Positions 22,790 to 35,095 of a stretch of 64,000 nucleotides of DNA are shown here, piece after piece (the first letter of the stretch is position 1; each line of letters begins with the position of its first letter). The position numbers were made by a program, and so were the translations under genes. The DNA comes from Acarospora socialis (Eukaryota; Ascomycota; Lecanoromycetes; Acarosporales; Acarosporaceae), in assembly GCA_025617375.2 (NCBI GenBank), contig JAMYGW020000006.1:1183001-1247000 (forward strand), written 5' to 3'. The notes beneath the pieces are model-generated. The model did not search any database. It was not told the origin of the DNA and was given only the letters and a program-made list of their open reading frames with translations.

Positions 22790-23572
22790 ATGCTGGACCA
22801 GCCACCTCGCCCAGAATCTTTTCTTTGGAAGCTCCCCCTCGAGGTCCGAGAAGAGATTTACTACTATGCTCTGCTCCAGCCGCCAGAGCACAACATACCG
22901 GGTGATTGGGTTATCGTGACTGGAGGTTCCATGACCCACAACACCTGCTGGAGAACAGACAAATGACCCGGACCCCGCGCGTCAACCGTCAAGTCCACGA
23001 GGAAGACGAAGCGATCCTATACTCCCGCTTAATGTTCTGCTTTCCGGAGTATACCGACACAGACTTGTTCACGCCGTCCTGGATCCGATGAGCGCAAGGG
23101 CTCGTAGTCTCCTAAGGAGCATTAGAGCTTCTGTCATCTTACGATCTCCATTTGCAGATGGCGGATATGCAGGTCCGACTTCCAAGAGGAACGAGGCCAT
23201 GTTGAAAGAAGCCTTCTCGCTGCTGGTGAAATCAATTCCGAACTTGAGAGAGGCGGCACTAGGGACTGCGCTTGTTGCATGGAGGTGCCAGAGGAAGAGC
23301 GAAGGCACGTGGTGGAACTGGTGTTGAGGTTTGCGAGCCCGTTGAGAAACGTGGGAGAAATTGAGACTGTCGACGATGGATATATTCCATGACAGACTGG
23401 AAGTCAGCCTGTGGGCATATGGCGTGACGTGGAGCGGGGAGTGATGGGGTTTGGTGAGACCTGGAGTTCATGGACCTCTGGGGTTTCACAAGGAAGTCAT
23501 CAGCGCTTTCTTTGTACGCTTCTTGATGTGTTACTCTGCTTCTACACAGGTAATCAGATATGGACTGTATAA
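22790..23572 (+). pseudogene. Decayed 2EXR/F-box-like gene
   Basis: From ATG 22790 the frame reads PPRPESFLWKLPLEVREEIY then YYALLQPPEHN, a good 2EXR start, and stops at 22964-22966. The match continues in another frame with TPRVNRQVHEEDEAILYSRL (from about 22973). It shifts again near 23085 (SLLRSIRASVILRSPFADGG, KEAFSLLVKSIPNLREAA), then runs to about 23570 with a further stop (VLRFASPLRNVGEIE, DVERGVMGF). At least two frame changes and two stops make a pseudogene more likely than a multi-intron gene, since no good splice signals fit the joins. It is related in type to the intact 2EXR gene at 2214-3104 but does not look like a recent copy of it. Confidence 0.6.
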
Positions 23573-24060
23573 GTGATCCTCTCGTTCTGTATGTAAGTCT
23601 AGGCTTGATATGTGTCCTGAGCTATCCTTTCTCTTGGAGGAGGGAAGTTGATATGATTGGTAAGAGAGCTATCCACTTGAATAAAGCTATATAAGTCACG
23701 GCCTAGACGGCTTTTACTGCTCAGATAATCGGTGGGGCTGTTTTTGAGTGACAGGAATCAGATACCACCGAATTTAAGCGTACTTCATACTGTAGATTGC
23801 TATTACGAATACACAAAATAAAAGGCATGAAAGTCGAGGCCGTGACCCTTTGTCACCTTCACAGACTTGCGGGCGTTAATGCCTTGCTTCGTCGGCGGAC
23901 CAGGGCTGGGGCGGAGGAGTCTGACAGGATCCTGGAGGATGCAGTGGCTACTGCTAGGAAAATAGGAGAAGGAGGGTTAATATAGGTGGCATTACGCATT
24001 GGCCTTCAACAACGATAGGATGCTGCAATACGTGATTGCGATAAGGAGTGTAGACCAGGT
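23573..24060. other. Intergenic, nothing seen
   Basis: Between the decayed 2EXR gene and the amine oxidase stop. Short open frames only. Confidence 0.45.
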
Positions 24061-25956
24061 CTAGCATACCGTTCTATTAGCAACACTCGGTGCGGTGACT
24101 GTCGGAGTGTTTTGAAGAACCCCATTCGCTCCGAGAATCCTCATCCCCGCTGATTCTCCGCTCCAGTATGCACCGGTCGACGTGCCTAGCGCCACAAAAG
24201 GCGCTGTGTGCTCGCCTGCAAACCATATCCCTCGCTCTGGCAGTCCTTCCCTCAACACTCGAACGTCTTCGTCGAGTAGCACCTCCTCTTCACCCTCCCC
24301 GACCTCGTTGCTGACTTGGAAATTCGTGTACGATCCGTTTCCAGCCAGGTCATCATTCTGCCAGTCTGTGGCGAGAACGGCGCTTGGCGTGCAGTTCGGA
24401 TGGCAGTCTTTGTAGTTGGGAAGAAGGCTATAATATGGGCGGAAGAACTCATCTATCGCGTTGAAATATTCGGTACTCGTCGGCGAGAATGGTCTGATAA
24501 GAGACGTTACGTGAGTAGCACAAGGGCCATACATGTAGAATAGAAGGGTAGCTTGGGCTTGATTGCCAAAGAGAACAGGTGATGAAAGGGGAACAAGCTC
24601 AAGCGTCCAAGATTTTTGCTGCTCAGGAACGTATGTGGGATGGAGAAAATGGACAAAACTCGGGAATGTTGCGGCCGTGGTTGGAGATTTGGTTTCCGCA
24701 CTTTGAGCTTCTGGCGTCGGAGCATCCCAGAAGGCAACGGGAAAGGCGATGTAGACCTTTTCCAAGCAACTGTAAGAGGCATTCCTGATGGCTCGGCTGA
24801 TTCTTGGTGGAATGGAAGGAGTTAAGGTAGGAGTGCCGCGCTTCAGACAACCGAGCGGAACTGCAACAACTACTTCGTCAAACTCAAAGTTGCAGTCTTC
24901 AGTCCTAACAACTACTTTCGGATCTTCGCCCTTGCTGCTCTTATTCTCTATGCTCTTTACCGTCGTAGAGAGATGGATATCGGCATTGGTCAGTGCGCTC
25001 TCGGCAACACAGCGGAGGATTGCTTCATGGCTCTCCGCAACGAAGAGATTGTCTAATATAAAGGGTGAGCATGGCTGAACGCTTGCAGCTGTTTCAGTTG
25101 AAGCTTACCTCCATCAAGGCATTCTTCTAGCCAGAACCACTTAAGGCTCTGTCTTTCCCAAGGATCACCAATGAAAGCACCCCACATCTCCGCCAGCAGT
25201 AAGATGAGATTCTGCTCGTCAGAACATAGAGCCTGTTCGGTGAGCTTCTCCGTGAAGAAATCTTTCAAGCTCAGACTGGGAGCTATGTTCGCGGAGTCTT
25301 CATTGCTGTACTTGAACGCGTCTGAAATTATGCTCCACACCTTCTCGAAACCACCAGTCGCCTTTTCATTGCTTATTGGCAGACCCTGCGGATCAAACAC
25401 GCAAGTGGTATCGTCGATCAAGCGAAGCGTAGTGTTCGTTTCTTTGGCCAGTTGTACAATGGGATTGCTGTCCGTTCCGTGAATCCAATTTGGGCCCCTT
25501 TGTATGATGTTCGTAAGAAGCTCTGAGAACGCTAGAATAGGGATTGGCAGCAAAGCCTACAGGGAGCCCTTCCAGCTCTTCACTTACATGTCTACGGCAC
25601 GACCAAGTAGACTGCTCTGGTGAATCTGCGATAACCCTCAGTCGTTATTTTCTACGGTCTAGGTGGTAGCTTACACGCCCTCCAAGCCTATCTCGTGCTT
25701 CCAGGATAGTCACCTTGACACCTTCGGAGATCAGAATTTCCGCACATCTTAATCCTGCCAGACCAGCTCCTACTACGCCCACATGAGGCCTTTCCGTCGC
25801 ACCGCCACTTGATAGGAATGCACCGCGGGCTCGGGTCGCTGTCCTCTGTTGGAATGAGGATTTCAAATCTTTGGAGCAGCTGAGAAGGTCTTCCTTCATC
25901 CGGGACAATCTTCCAGCGGTGCTGTACGATTTACTAGAATGAGGTTTTCCTTCCAT
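24061..25956 (-). CDS. FAD-dependent amine (polyamine) oxidase
   Basis: Four exons, 25956-25675, 25625-25588, 25497-25109 and 25052-24061 (282, 38, 389 and 992 nt), giving 566 aa. The Rossmann FAD motif is HVGVVGAGLAGLRCAEILIS (GxGxxG near residues 63-68) followed by ILEARDRLGGR. The joined codons give VDMGPNWIHGTDSNPI, typical of the Fms1/PAO/LSD1 fold. The C-terminal FAD motif is GIWFAGEHTAPFVALGTSTG with AYWSGESAG. Such flavoenzymes oxidise spermine/spermidine or their acetyl forms, with H2O2 as by-product; the substrate here is inferred. The N-terminal 55 residues are Ser/Lys-rich with no clear signal peptide. It is divergent from the NLR gene. Confidence 0.88.
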
Positions 25957-26703
25957 ATCGACCGGGATCCTGCCGAAGACGACCGAAAGTCAAGCTCCGA
26001 ATGGATGAGCATACAGGCAGAAGTCAAAAGATATCTGAGGCTCTGAGCTTTGGTTCTGTGAGACGTTCCGGCACAGCGCTGCAAGCTCACATCGGCGATA
26101 AGCAGAACAGTTTTTGAACTTGGATTGCAGGCCTGATAATAGTTTTGTACAAACACACGGAGGCTGCTGCATCCTCATCCATATCAGTCATGGCCAAATT
26201 AAAAGTCCAGGGTCTCCCCCAGTGGATTCTGCGGGCCGTACTGGCGCACAGCCATCGTTAGCAAGGCCTCAGCATTGCTGTTTGACAGTGATTGGACACG
26301 TGGGACTGCGATGCAACTCTTGTAGGGTTCTCGATGCCAATTGATTAGGCGCAAGTCGACTTCTGTTCGGGTCTTTACGCGCTTTGTGTTGTTCCACGAT
26401 GGTAAGGTAACCACCAAATGACGTTAGCTTAAAACCCCCATGTTTAAACGGATGCCATCCCTACCGCCGGCATCGCTCTCATTTGTTCATGTTCATTTGT
26501 GGAGCGCTGTGTTCAGCGCTCAGCCACAAGCCATGAAACGGGATTCATGGATAGCAAATCCTTCATGTCACTGGTGTGTTCTCTTCTACTGCGCAACTCA
26601 CACTATTAAGCAGGCTGTTTGTTTTCTACTCTGGTCGAATTCCCAGTACTATCTTCCGGAGTCTTGTTTCAACTGTTCTTCTCTTCTTAAGGATCCAAGG
26701 GAG
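25957..26703. promoter_or_regulatory. Divergent amine oxidase / NLR upstream region
   Basis: About 750 nt. An open frame continues upstream of the NLR Met to 26440, but the SesA-like domain begins at ATG 26704, so I treat the rest as 5' leader. Confidence 0.45.
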
Positions 26704-29518
26704 ATGGCTGAGGCTCTCGCTCTCATTGGGCTCGCGGCCGCACTCGTTCAGTTCGTAGACTTCGGATCAAAGGTCGTCAGGCAGCTTCGCCGTCTAGAAG
26801 GGGATGTGGCCGATCTGCCCATGGTTTTACGGAATGTTCGAACCCGACTTCCTTTGATGCTTGATTTTGTGAAGAAGATAATGCTTCAGATGGATGCTGG
26901 TTTAGTCCATCACGAATCTCAAGAAGTCATGCTACCCGTTGTAGAGAGCTGTGTGTTACAAGCCGAGCAGCTTGACAGCCTCATTAGCAAGGCGCTCCCT
27001 CAATCAAAAGAGTCGTCCTGGATACGAGGGAAGAAGGCGGTCATAGGCGTCCTTGTGGAGCCCGATATCCAGAGGATCGATGCGGCCTTGAAAGCCAACT
27101 TTGACCTTCTCGCACAGGCAGGAACCTTCCAATCAGTAAGCGGTCCTGGTGCATCTAAATCTGTGGCATCGTCAACGTTCAACATGTCCGGGCCGACCGT
27201 CAATGTCACACTGTTGCAACAAGAACACCATGCAACGCAGCACACTCAGCTACCATGGAATAAAACGAAGGGGACGGATTCGACGTCTAGGCAATCAATC
27301 TTCATGGTTCCGTACCCGCGCGATTCTAATTTCCTTGGGAGAAATGCAACTCTGAATTTGATTGATCAGAAATTCGAGGGACAGTCTTGCGTTGCACTTT
27401 CCGGGCTTGGGGGCATCGGGTGGGTTGCTTCATTCATTCGACTTCGTAACCTCATTCACTCATTCACCCATATGGGGCTAACAAATGAGTATCGATAGAA
27501 AGTCACAAATAGCTATCGAGTACTGCTACATCTTCAAAGAGAGACACCCCGAAGCCCATGTCTTCTGGACCTATGGCAGCAATCCCACTCGCTTCGAGCA
27601 ATCCTATCAAGAGATCGCAAGAAAACTCTCCCTTCCCTGCTGGGATGATCAGAAGGTGGACAGTCTGCAGCTTGTACATGACTGGCTCAAAGACGAAGAA
27701 AGTGGCAACTGGCTCCTCATATTGGATAACGCAGATGACGCTTCCATGTACTATGGTAGCAAGTCAGATCACCACCGTGGAGAGAAGGACAATTCGAAGT
27801 GCTATGCTCGTTACCTGCCCAATGGTCCAAGGGGCTCAGTTCTTGTTACAACGCGGGACAGAAGAGTTGGCGAGCGCCTTTCTGGCAGGCAAAGGCCTAT
27901 CGATGTCACACCGATGACGGCTACAGACTCCAAGGAACTACTCCGGTCGAAGATGTCAGAAGAGCAATGGTGCGAAGCCGATGCAATGACGCTCGTTCAA
28001 GAGTTGTCATACTTGCCTTTGGCAATCACCCAGGCAGCAGCTTTCATCAGTGAGAACAATCTCACTGTTTCAGAGTACCTGGAGACACTTTTCGCTGGCG
28101 ATGAAGATGCCAAAGAGCTCCTAAGCGAACATTTGGAGGACTCGAGACGAGACTTGGACACTGACAACTCAGTTATGCGAACCTGGAAACTGTCATTCGA
28201 CCAAATCTCGAAGGGGGTACCGCGCGCGGCCGAGATCCTATCACTTTTGTCTGTCCTGGACTATCATGGAGCGCCTCTGACGCTCCTGCGCAGAGACAAG
28301 GACACCGAAACTGGATTTCGAACTGCACTTGGCGCCCTCCAGGCCTTTTCCCTGATTACCGCCGGCCGCGGCAAAGATGCAGTCTGTAAGATGCACCGCC
28401 TCGTGGCACTCTCAACTCAGAAGTGGTTGGAATTGCGTGGCAGTCTAAGGCATTGGCAGACTGAAGCTTTGGATGTTTTGACCGGGAGATTCCCGGGACC
28501 AGGGCAGCAAAGTTTCACGGATTGGGCTATGTATGAGGCTCTGACACCACACACTCTGTTAGTATTCTCTGTCCAATTCACGACGACTAGTGATCTGTTA
28601 CGATGCGCCAAACTTATTGTCGCGGTGGCGCTCTACAATCTTTCCAAGGGAAGGTACGCCGAGGCTCGTGAGATGTGTTCAAGGTCTCTGGAGATACGGC
28701 AAAATCTGCTCCCGGACGATGATCCTTTGACACTCGACAGTGTCCAGACCCTTGGAGAGACGCTGCTACACTGCTGTGAGCTGCACTCAGCCAGAAGCAT
28801 GTTACAGAGAGCGGCCACAGGCAGAGAGAAGACGCTTGGGCCTGATAATCCCGACACATTGGAAAGTTTCAGTGATCTAACCATCTGCTTACTCGAACTT
28901 GATGATGTTGCCACCGCCGAGATAACATCCATGAGAGCTCTGAAAGGGAGACAGCAGGTTCTAGGAGAAGATAATCTCGATACGCTGGTCAGTTTGAACA
29001 TCATGGCCATACTACGCCAACGACAGGGTGATCTCGTAGCAGCAAAGGAACTATGTGAGACAGCACTTAAGCGTAGAGAAAACTTGTTGGGTCGTGAGCA
29101 TCCAGACACTCTGATGACCCTCAACAACTTGGCAAGACTGTACTATGAGCAGGGAGATCTGGAGGCGGCAAAACAGATTTTTGACAGAGTTTTGGCCGGC
29201 GAAGCAAAGCTGCTGGGAGCGGAGGGTTATGACATCCAAGTTACCTTAAGCAACATGGCTCTTGTCCTCAGTGCCCAAGGCGATCTTGCCGGAGCTGAGG
29301 CAATTCTTCGCAGAGTATTGGAGATGCGAGAAAGGCTACTAGGTTTAGAGCATTCGTCGACATTGTTCACTGTCGAAATGGTAGCTGGCATCCTCAAACA
29401 AAAGGGGGAGCTCGAGGCCGCAGAGAGAATGTACCGTATGGTCAGCCAAAGGAAAGAGAGGCGGCCGCCGGTAGAAGAAGCAGGTGCTCTCTTACGTGCA
29501 GGACTCTTATTTGATTAA
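26704..29518 (+). CDS. NLR-like STAND protein: SesA-like, NB-ARC, TPR
   Basis: Two exons, 26704-27419 and 27499-29518, giving 911 aa. The N-terminal domain (1-150), starting MAEALALIGLAAALVQFVDF with GSKVVRQLRRLEGDVADLP, resembles the SesA/NACHT_N domain of fungal NLRs. VPYPRDSNFLGR leads into the P-loop GLGGIGKS (about residues 234-241), which the intron splits. Then come LLILDNADD (Walker B), GSVLVTTRD (sensor) and LSYLPLAITQAAAF (GLPLA-like), followed by a winged-helix-like part. From about residue 610 there are at least six TPR repeats of about 42 residues, diverged from each other (for example NPDTLESFSDL, HPDTLMTLNNLARLYYEQGD). STAND NLRs in fungi act in non-self recognition and regulated cell death; the trigger is unknown. 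No effector partner gene is seen adjacent. Confidence 0.9.
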
Positions 29519-32500
29519 GCATCGTACGCAGTACGGGGTGTGCCTGGAATTCTTTCCATCTTTCATGTTGTGTTTCCCTTGCGATATCACTGCGAATCGC
29601 CGCAAGCGCAAGACGACACTGCGAGGATGCATGCCATGGTGAGCGACTTTGACGTACAACAATAAGTTAGCGGAGCTTAAGAAAGGGATGGTGGCTCAAG
29701 AGGCAGATTTCAGGAATACTGTAGATAAGAACTCTATTGAGCTACCCCATACTGGGCCTTTGGGTGAAGCGTTTATGAAAGTTAGTATTTCCGATCGGCG
29801 GAAGATGGGAAAAGGGAGATCAAGACCTTTATTCTTGAAATAAAGATATACTTCGAAAGCCCCTTGGGGACAGGTTTGGTTCGGCCCTTTGACCCTCAGT
29901 TATGACGTGCCTCGTATAGGGGCCAAGGGATGTTCTCATATCAACCATGCCTACTGGTAAGCTGGCCGAGCCAACGGAGCAGCAGCGGACAATGACCCAA
30001 CACCAAGACGTTTCGACCAACAAACTACGTGGTGGACATTGCCACACAGCCAACACGGCAAAGTCATCATTCCAAGGATGTTGGAACGTGCAGGTACATG
30101 TGTACGTGCGTTCAGAGCTTGCTGTGGACATATCTCTCAACACCGCATCAGCTTCAATCCCCCATCTGCTGAGGTCAAACACACTAGAAGTAATGATGAA
30201 AACAAAGACAGAAAAGCGAAGGCAACAGTCTACTTGTGTTTCGAATAGATGAAAAAGAGACACGGGCAGAAGAACCAACCCAACATATGCTCGCATTCTT
30301 GGGATATTGTAACATTGTTGACCAACCAACAGTACCTAATTGTGCGGCAATGCGAACAGGTGAGGTTTGGGCCAAGCGTGTTCTATATCTATTACCATAC
30401 CGACTGCTCTGTAGAGGAGTCGATCGTTGGCTCGTTCTGGGCAGAACTGTCCGTTTCTGAAGCCATGTTAAAGCAACTCTCTTGACGATAAATGGTGATT
30501 GACAGTGCCAGATGTCTGTCGGTTGGATTCTTTCATATGAGGGACTGATGATGATCTAAGAATCAGGTAAGCGCGCTCTTCCCTGATAGGGTGACCCCAC
30601 ATCGCACTACGACCTGTAAGTGCCTTGTTGGTGGTTAGTGTATCATAGGTGCTTCGCAAAGCTGAGAATCGTGATAAAAATGGATCCGTTTTCTATTCGC
30701 TCTTCCTTACTACGTAGTAGAAACCACGCTCAATCCTGGTCGTAGATCCAGCTAGTGCCCGTTTGACGCGAGCATTGAGTGATTTCAGTACGCAGATCAC
30801 CATGGGGCCACGTCTTCCCCGTTCCTCATGTCACATGTCTGCGAGACTTGACTGTGCTCCAGTACCCTTGCCGTGCTGTATCCAGTCCAATCTTCTTTTC
30901 CGCGACGTATCTCTGTCCTTAGCCCATCTCGGAAGCCAGAATTAATAGATTCGCACAGAAGAGTAGCAGAGTGCGTGGGCCACAGCAGAGAGAGTAAGCA
31001 GTACATCACTCCCTGAGAAGTAATAAACAGGATGGACGCTTCCTAAAGCTAGGTACATTTAGTAGCCAGTGTTTGATTTGATATGCTGTCAACTCTGGTT
31101 CGGCCATGGCAGCGTCATCAGGTGGTACCTATCTCTTCTTCGTGTAAGCGTAGCTCACATCCTAAGTTCTGTGTCGTTGTTCGGTGGCCTTGCCAGGCTC
31201 AGCCATGCCATTGCCCGAGCCACCAGACCTGACATAGCGATTCTTTGAACGGTCAGGCTTGCCACGCCCCACAACGTCAAGCCAGTCATTACACCATTCC
31301 AATGCCGCGAAGAGCTTGGCTCGACAAGCTTCCTAATGCGCTCTCCCTCTTCCTACAGGCGTTGGCATTACGGTCCAATGCCAATTTTGCTCGGGCACCT
31401 TCTCAGTCAAGCATTGGCACCTTGGGCCACGGAGGCCTCCGCACATCGTCTCGGTGAGCGTAACTGGCGAGAGCTTAGGAGATGAAGTTGAGGATAGGTC
31501 AACCCGATCCATTAAAGCATCAATGCCAGTCCCGTTCAAGCATTGAGAGAAGCGAGAAATGAAAATACACTATGGCGCCTCAAAAAGCTTCTGCTTCCTC
31601 CCCATGAAAATATATGATGATTTCTACATCACTCCCAGGAACAGGCAAGTGTACCAGCCAAAGAGAGTGGACGAAACCGGAGGGTTTAAAGTCCAAGAAA
31701 AACCGAGAAGCTGAACGGCGAGAGAGATGGAGAAAGGCGCTAAGTTCAATTTGAGGTCGTGACACACTCCACGAATCCAACGAAGCAATGATCTTGACCT
31801 GATGATGTCGCGGATATCTCGGTAGAAGTACGGTAAGGTTAATCGTTGCGGGTGAGACTTCCAGTTGGATATGAAACGGCTAAGGCACCTAGGTACGAGT
31901 ACTCCGTACCTACCCTACCTAAGACAAGATCTAGCCACCTAGTACCCTACCTATGCAGTAAGAGTGTCAAGACAAGGGTGGTCCATGCGCGTGTTCTGTA
32001 AATATCCGACGGATCTGGTCTGTCCAGCAGGGCTTCGAGTACTGCCAGTGGCCTGAGGTACAGTATATCGGACATCGCCGGCCAAAGGATCTTTACGATG
32101 CTACAGCAACACGGATGACCCATACGGAAGAAGTCAAAATGTTCGGCCTTTGGTGGTATTCTGAGGCAGGCGTAGGCTACAAAGTACCCATAGTAGTACA
32201 GAGTTGTACCAGGACAGCAATGGAAGCCACCCTTTCCCAGCCCCAGAGTCCTGAGTCCGAGGCCGAAGAGCAAGGTGCAAGGGGCCGTATGTTGTAGCTA
32301 TGCCTTGAATGGACTGCCTGATCAGCCGCATCGGCCTTCCTTTCCCGTCCGGAAGATCTCCAATTATGGTCGTCAGAAAAGCATTGGCTAGAAGCTGAGT
32401 TAGAACCGTCGAAGAAGAGGCTTGAAACAAGAAAGCCTTCGCTGTACGGAGTAGCGAGAAAATCGTTTCCTGAATGGGACTTGCATCATATGACCAGCCT

Positions 32501-32906
32501 ACATGACTACTTCGCTATCAGATCGCAACGGATGGACCCCTCAGGGAGGTTTTCATGCACCATCGTGCAGCATGCATCCAGAATCTGTGTACAGATGGGT
32601 CATCCGCCTGCGACTTTTGATGTTACCCAGCAGCAGTCCACTGAGCGCCTCTAGTTTGCCTGCCGTTGCATGCGCTCAAAAGATATGCTTGGCGCAACGA
32701 CGTGCATACAGCCTACCAAACCTTCGAGCCAATAGAGCCTATCGGGTACAACGCTCAATGAATGCTGGAAGAGGCTGAATGGTTCGATTGTGACTTGAGT
32801 ATTACGGCCCCCTTGTCGGCTCCCGCCAACGCTTGAGCAACTGATACACATATCTACCAGGATCCTGGTCTCCCGCACGCGGAATAAAGTCCGTCATAAA
32901 GTGGCA
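29519..32906. other. Gene-free 3.4 kb stretch
   Basis: No open frame shows a known domain or plausible splicing. Two copies of the 10-mer GTACGGAGTA occur (31900-31909 minus, 32444-32453 plus) inside a TAGGTACC-rich patch (about 31885-31955). No terminal repeats, transposase remnants or tRNA were found by eye. Confidence 0.45.
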
Positions 32907-33729
32907 TTACACATTACACGCATCGAGCAGCCTATCTGCGCCTAGCAAACCCTCGTCGTAATAGAACACCGGTTCTGAATAATAATCGTCGGTTCCACCG
33001 AGGCCATCCAGCTCCTTCGGCGTCAACAGTGCGCTAAAGGTGGAGCTGTCCCTGGAGGACCGTAGGCTGCAATTCTCGGTCGTCAATTTCGCTACCTCAC
33101 TGCTCAGCCGGTCGTTGATGCTGCTAAGATTCGAGTAGGATGTCAGCAACGCTTGGTGTTTGCCGCCTAGGTCTTCGAGTTGGTGCTCGAGGTCTTTCAC
33201 ATGCTTCTCTTTGCGATCCCTGAAGGCGCGTTGTGAGGCACGGTTCTGCGCTCGACGCCGCTACCAAGTATGTCAGCCTTGCGACCGCCTTGGCCAGGAT
33301 GTTCGGGGATAGCTACCATGTGCATATTTGACAGAGCTTCTTTCTCCTTGGCGATAGATGTGCGCCTTCGCCGCCGGTCCCGGTCATCCAGGGAGCTTGA
33401 TCCGGTGTACTCGATTTTGATACCTTCCTGCTCCCCAACGAAGTACCCTTTGGCGTCACTCGAATATGGGTATAGATCGTAAGGGCAATCTCGGGTATCT
33501 GGATACATCTGCACGTAACCCTAACAACTTCAGTCAACGCCGTGTTTGGGCTTGTATCAAAGGTCATGATACCCACCAAAGAAGGGCTTGGGACCGGTTC
33601 CTCTGAGCAAATGTTGTAGGCTTGTAGCATAGATCCCGGCATCACTGTGTGCTGCACGGTTGACGCGCGGGGAGTGGCAGGGTTTCTTGCTTGTGACGAG
33701 TCCAACTGCGACTTGATATTCCTCGGCAT
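32907..33729 (-). CDS. bZIP transcription factor
   Basis: Three exons, 33729-33577, 33520-33317 and 33260-32907 (153, 204 and 354 nt), all phase 0, giving 236 aa. The basic region lies at the start of exon 3: RRRAQNRASQRAFRDRKEKH, with the NxxxQxxFR pattern of Yap/Pap-type fungal bZIPs. It runs into the leucine zipper VKDLEHQLEDLGGKHQALLT with YSNLSSINDRLSSEVAKL. The N-terminal half (MPRNIKSQLDSSQ, GYVQMYPDTRDCPYDLYPYS) is low-complexity. No Cys-rich redox domain as in Yap1/Ap1 is present, so an oxidative-stress role should not be assumed. It acts in the nucleus as a dimer. Confidence 0.85.
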
Positions 33730-35008
33730 TCAGGATCCCAATGAAAGTTGCGAACGGAGAAGGTCCGAGAGAGGAGTTGACTTATTAAAGATTTCAATCA
33801 CGATATACGGCACTAATCTTCAGAAAGGGGCGGTGGGCTGAGGAGTGGTTGTTAGGGAGGGGTCGTATTCACAACAGCTCGAGGGGCGATTCGAGTCCAT
33901 CTTAAACATCCAAACGACTCCGGTCAATGCAACGTTGACATGGCTGCCGGGCGGTAGCCAGACGGTGGCAGCAGTGTCATCGCAGTCCACACTCACATGG
34001 AGGCGGTGAAGACACCGAATATTGAGGAAGGCACACCGATTGCCTGAAGCCTATCAAATCGTGTGGATAGATTACTATTCAAGGCAACGTTAAGCACAGG
34101 ATACCGCGAGAGAGCGAATCCGACAGGGCGGTGCCCGCCCGAACCGCACCACCACCACACGTGTGAAGTCAAGGATGAAGAGCTGCCTAACACCTTTTCA
34201 GGCAAAAGACTCACAGGTGGTATGGGAACCCATAACTACTAACTACTTAAACCTGCGCTGCTTACCAAGTACATATGGGTGATGACCAAGCTGCATCTTC
34301 CACACGCATGCCGGACACGGTCAGCGCAGAGGTGAAGAACAATCTCGACACGTTTCTGGTCCTTCTAGCTTTGTATGTACCTCGGTCGGGAAAGGGAGTA
34401 TGGTGTTCGTTTACATTTCGGAAGTGGGATATGCTTGGCAGGGCAATGCGATCCGAGTATGTTGAGTCAGCGCCGCATTGCAAATGTCAGTCAAGGTCAT
34501 GGCTTTGAAGAGATAGACCGTGTATGACTAATTGGGCTTGAGAACCACTTGCGTCATGTATGATACGATGCAGTATGATCTGATATGATAGATTGATATG
34601 GCATTGGTGGAGTTCGTCTTGTCCATGCAGAGTTGCAGACCATCTGGCAATGTACTGCCACGTACCGTCGGCAAGGTTCCGATATTGCTTTTGATCTCCA
34701 TCAAGACAGCGATGCCGCATGATGGTATTCCATGACCCGAGCACTATCTATCATCCTCTCCACATCCTCTCCACATCCTCTCCCTGCTCCCCTAGCCGGA
34801 ACCCTTCAACCACCAAGGTAGAGACAAAAGTAGTCATAATCATATAGTGTGAGGAAGGATTCGGCTTCGCAGCCCCATGTGGTGACTAGCAAGACGAATC
34901 TCCTGTTGCTTCCATGGCGTTCCGAGGAGACCAAGCATTGCGCTCTGTTTCACTTTGTTTTTGCGGGTTGGCGTCCTTAAGGCACCGTACTCGCTTGGGT
35001 ACGTTGTA
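33730..35008. other. Intergenic, bZIP promoter and transposon flank
   Basis: No gene recognised. It contains one small tandem repeat (34753-34783). Confidence 0.45.
34753..34783 (+). repeat. 11-bp tandem repeat
   Basis: Unit ATCCTCTCCAC repeated about 2.8 times without mismatch. Confidence 0.8.
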
Positions 35009-35055
35009 CGAAGGCGATTGACAAATTTCTTCGCCACCCCACCAATTTAGCGAGT
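35009..35055 (+). repeat. Left terminal inverted repeat
   Basis: 47 bp, identical to the reverse complement of 36255-36301; the first mismatch comes after GCGAGT. Confidence 0.93.
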
Positions 35056-35095
35056 ATCATGAAATGCAGTAGTCACACAACAAATATATATATAT

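Noticed and set aside
14012-26000. Possible secondary-metabolite cluster (CFEM protein, CMD-like, oxidase)
   Set aside because: No backbone synthase, and the genes between are housekeeping.
31880-31955. GGTAC/TAGG-rich patch considered as a transposon end
   Set aside because: No inverted partner or target duplication found nearby; kept only as a repeated-word observation.
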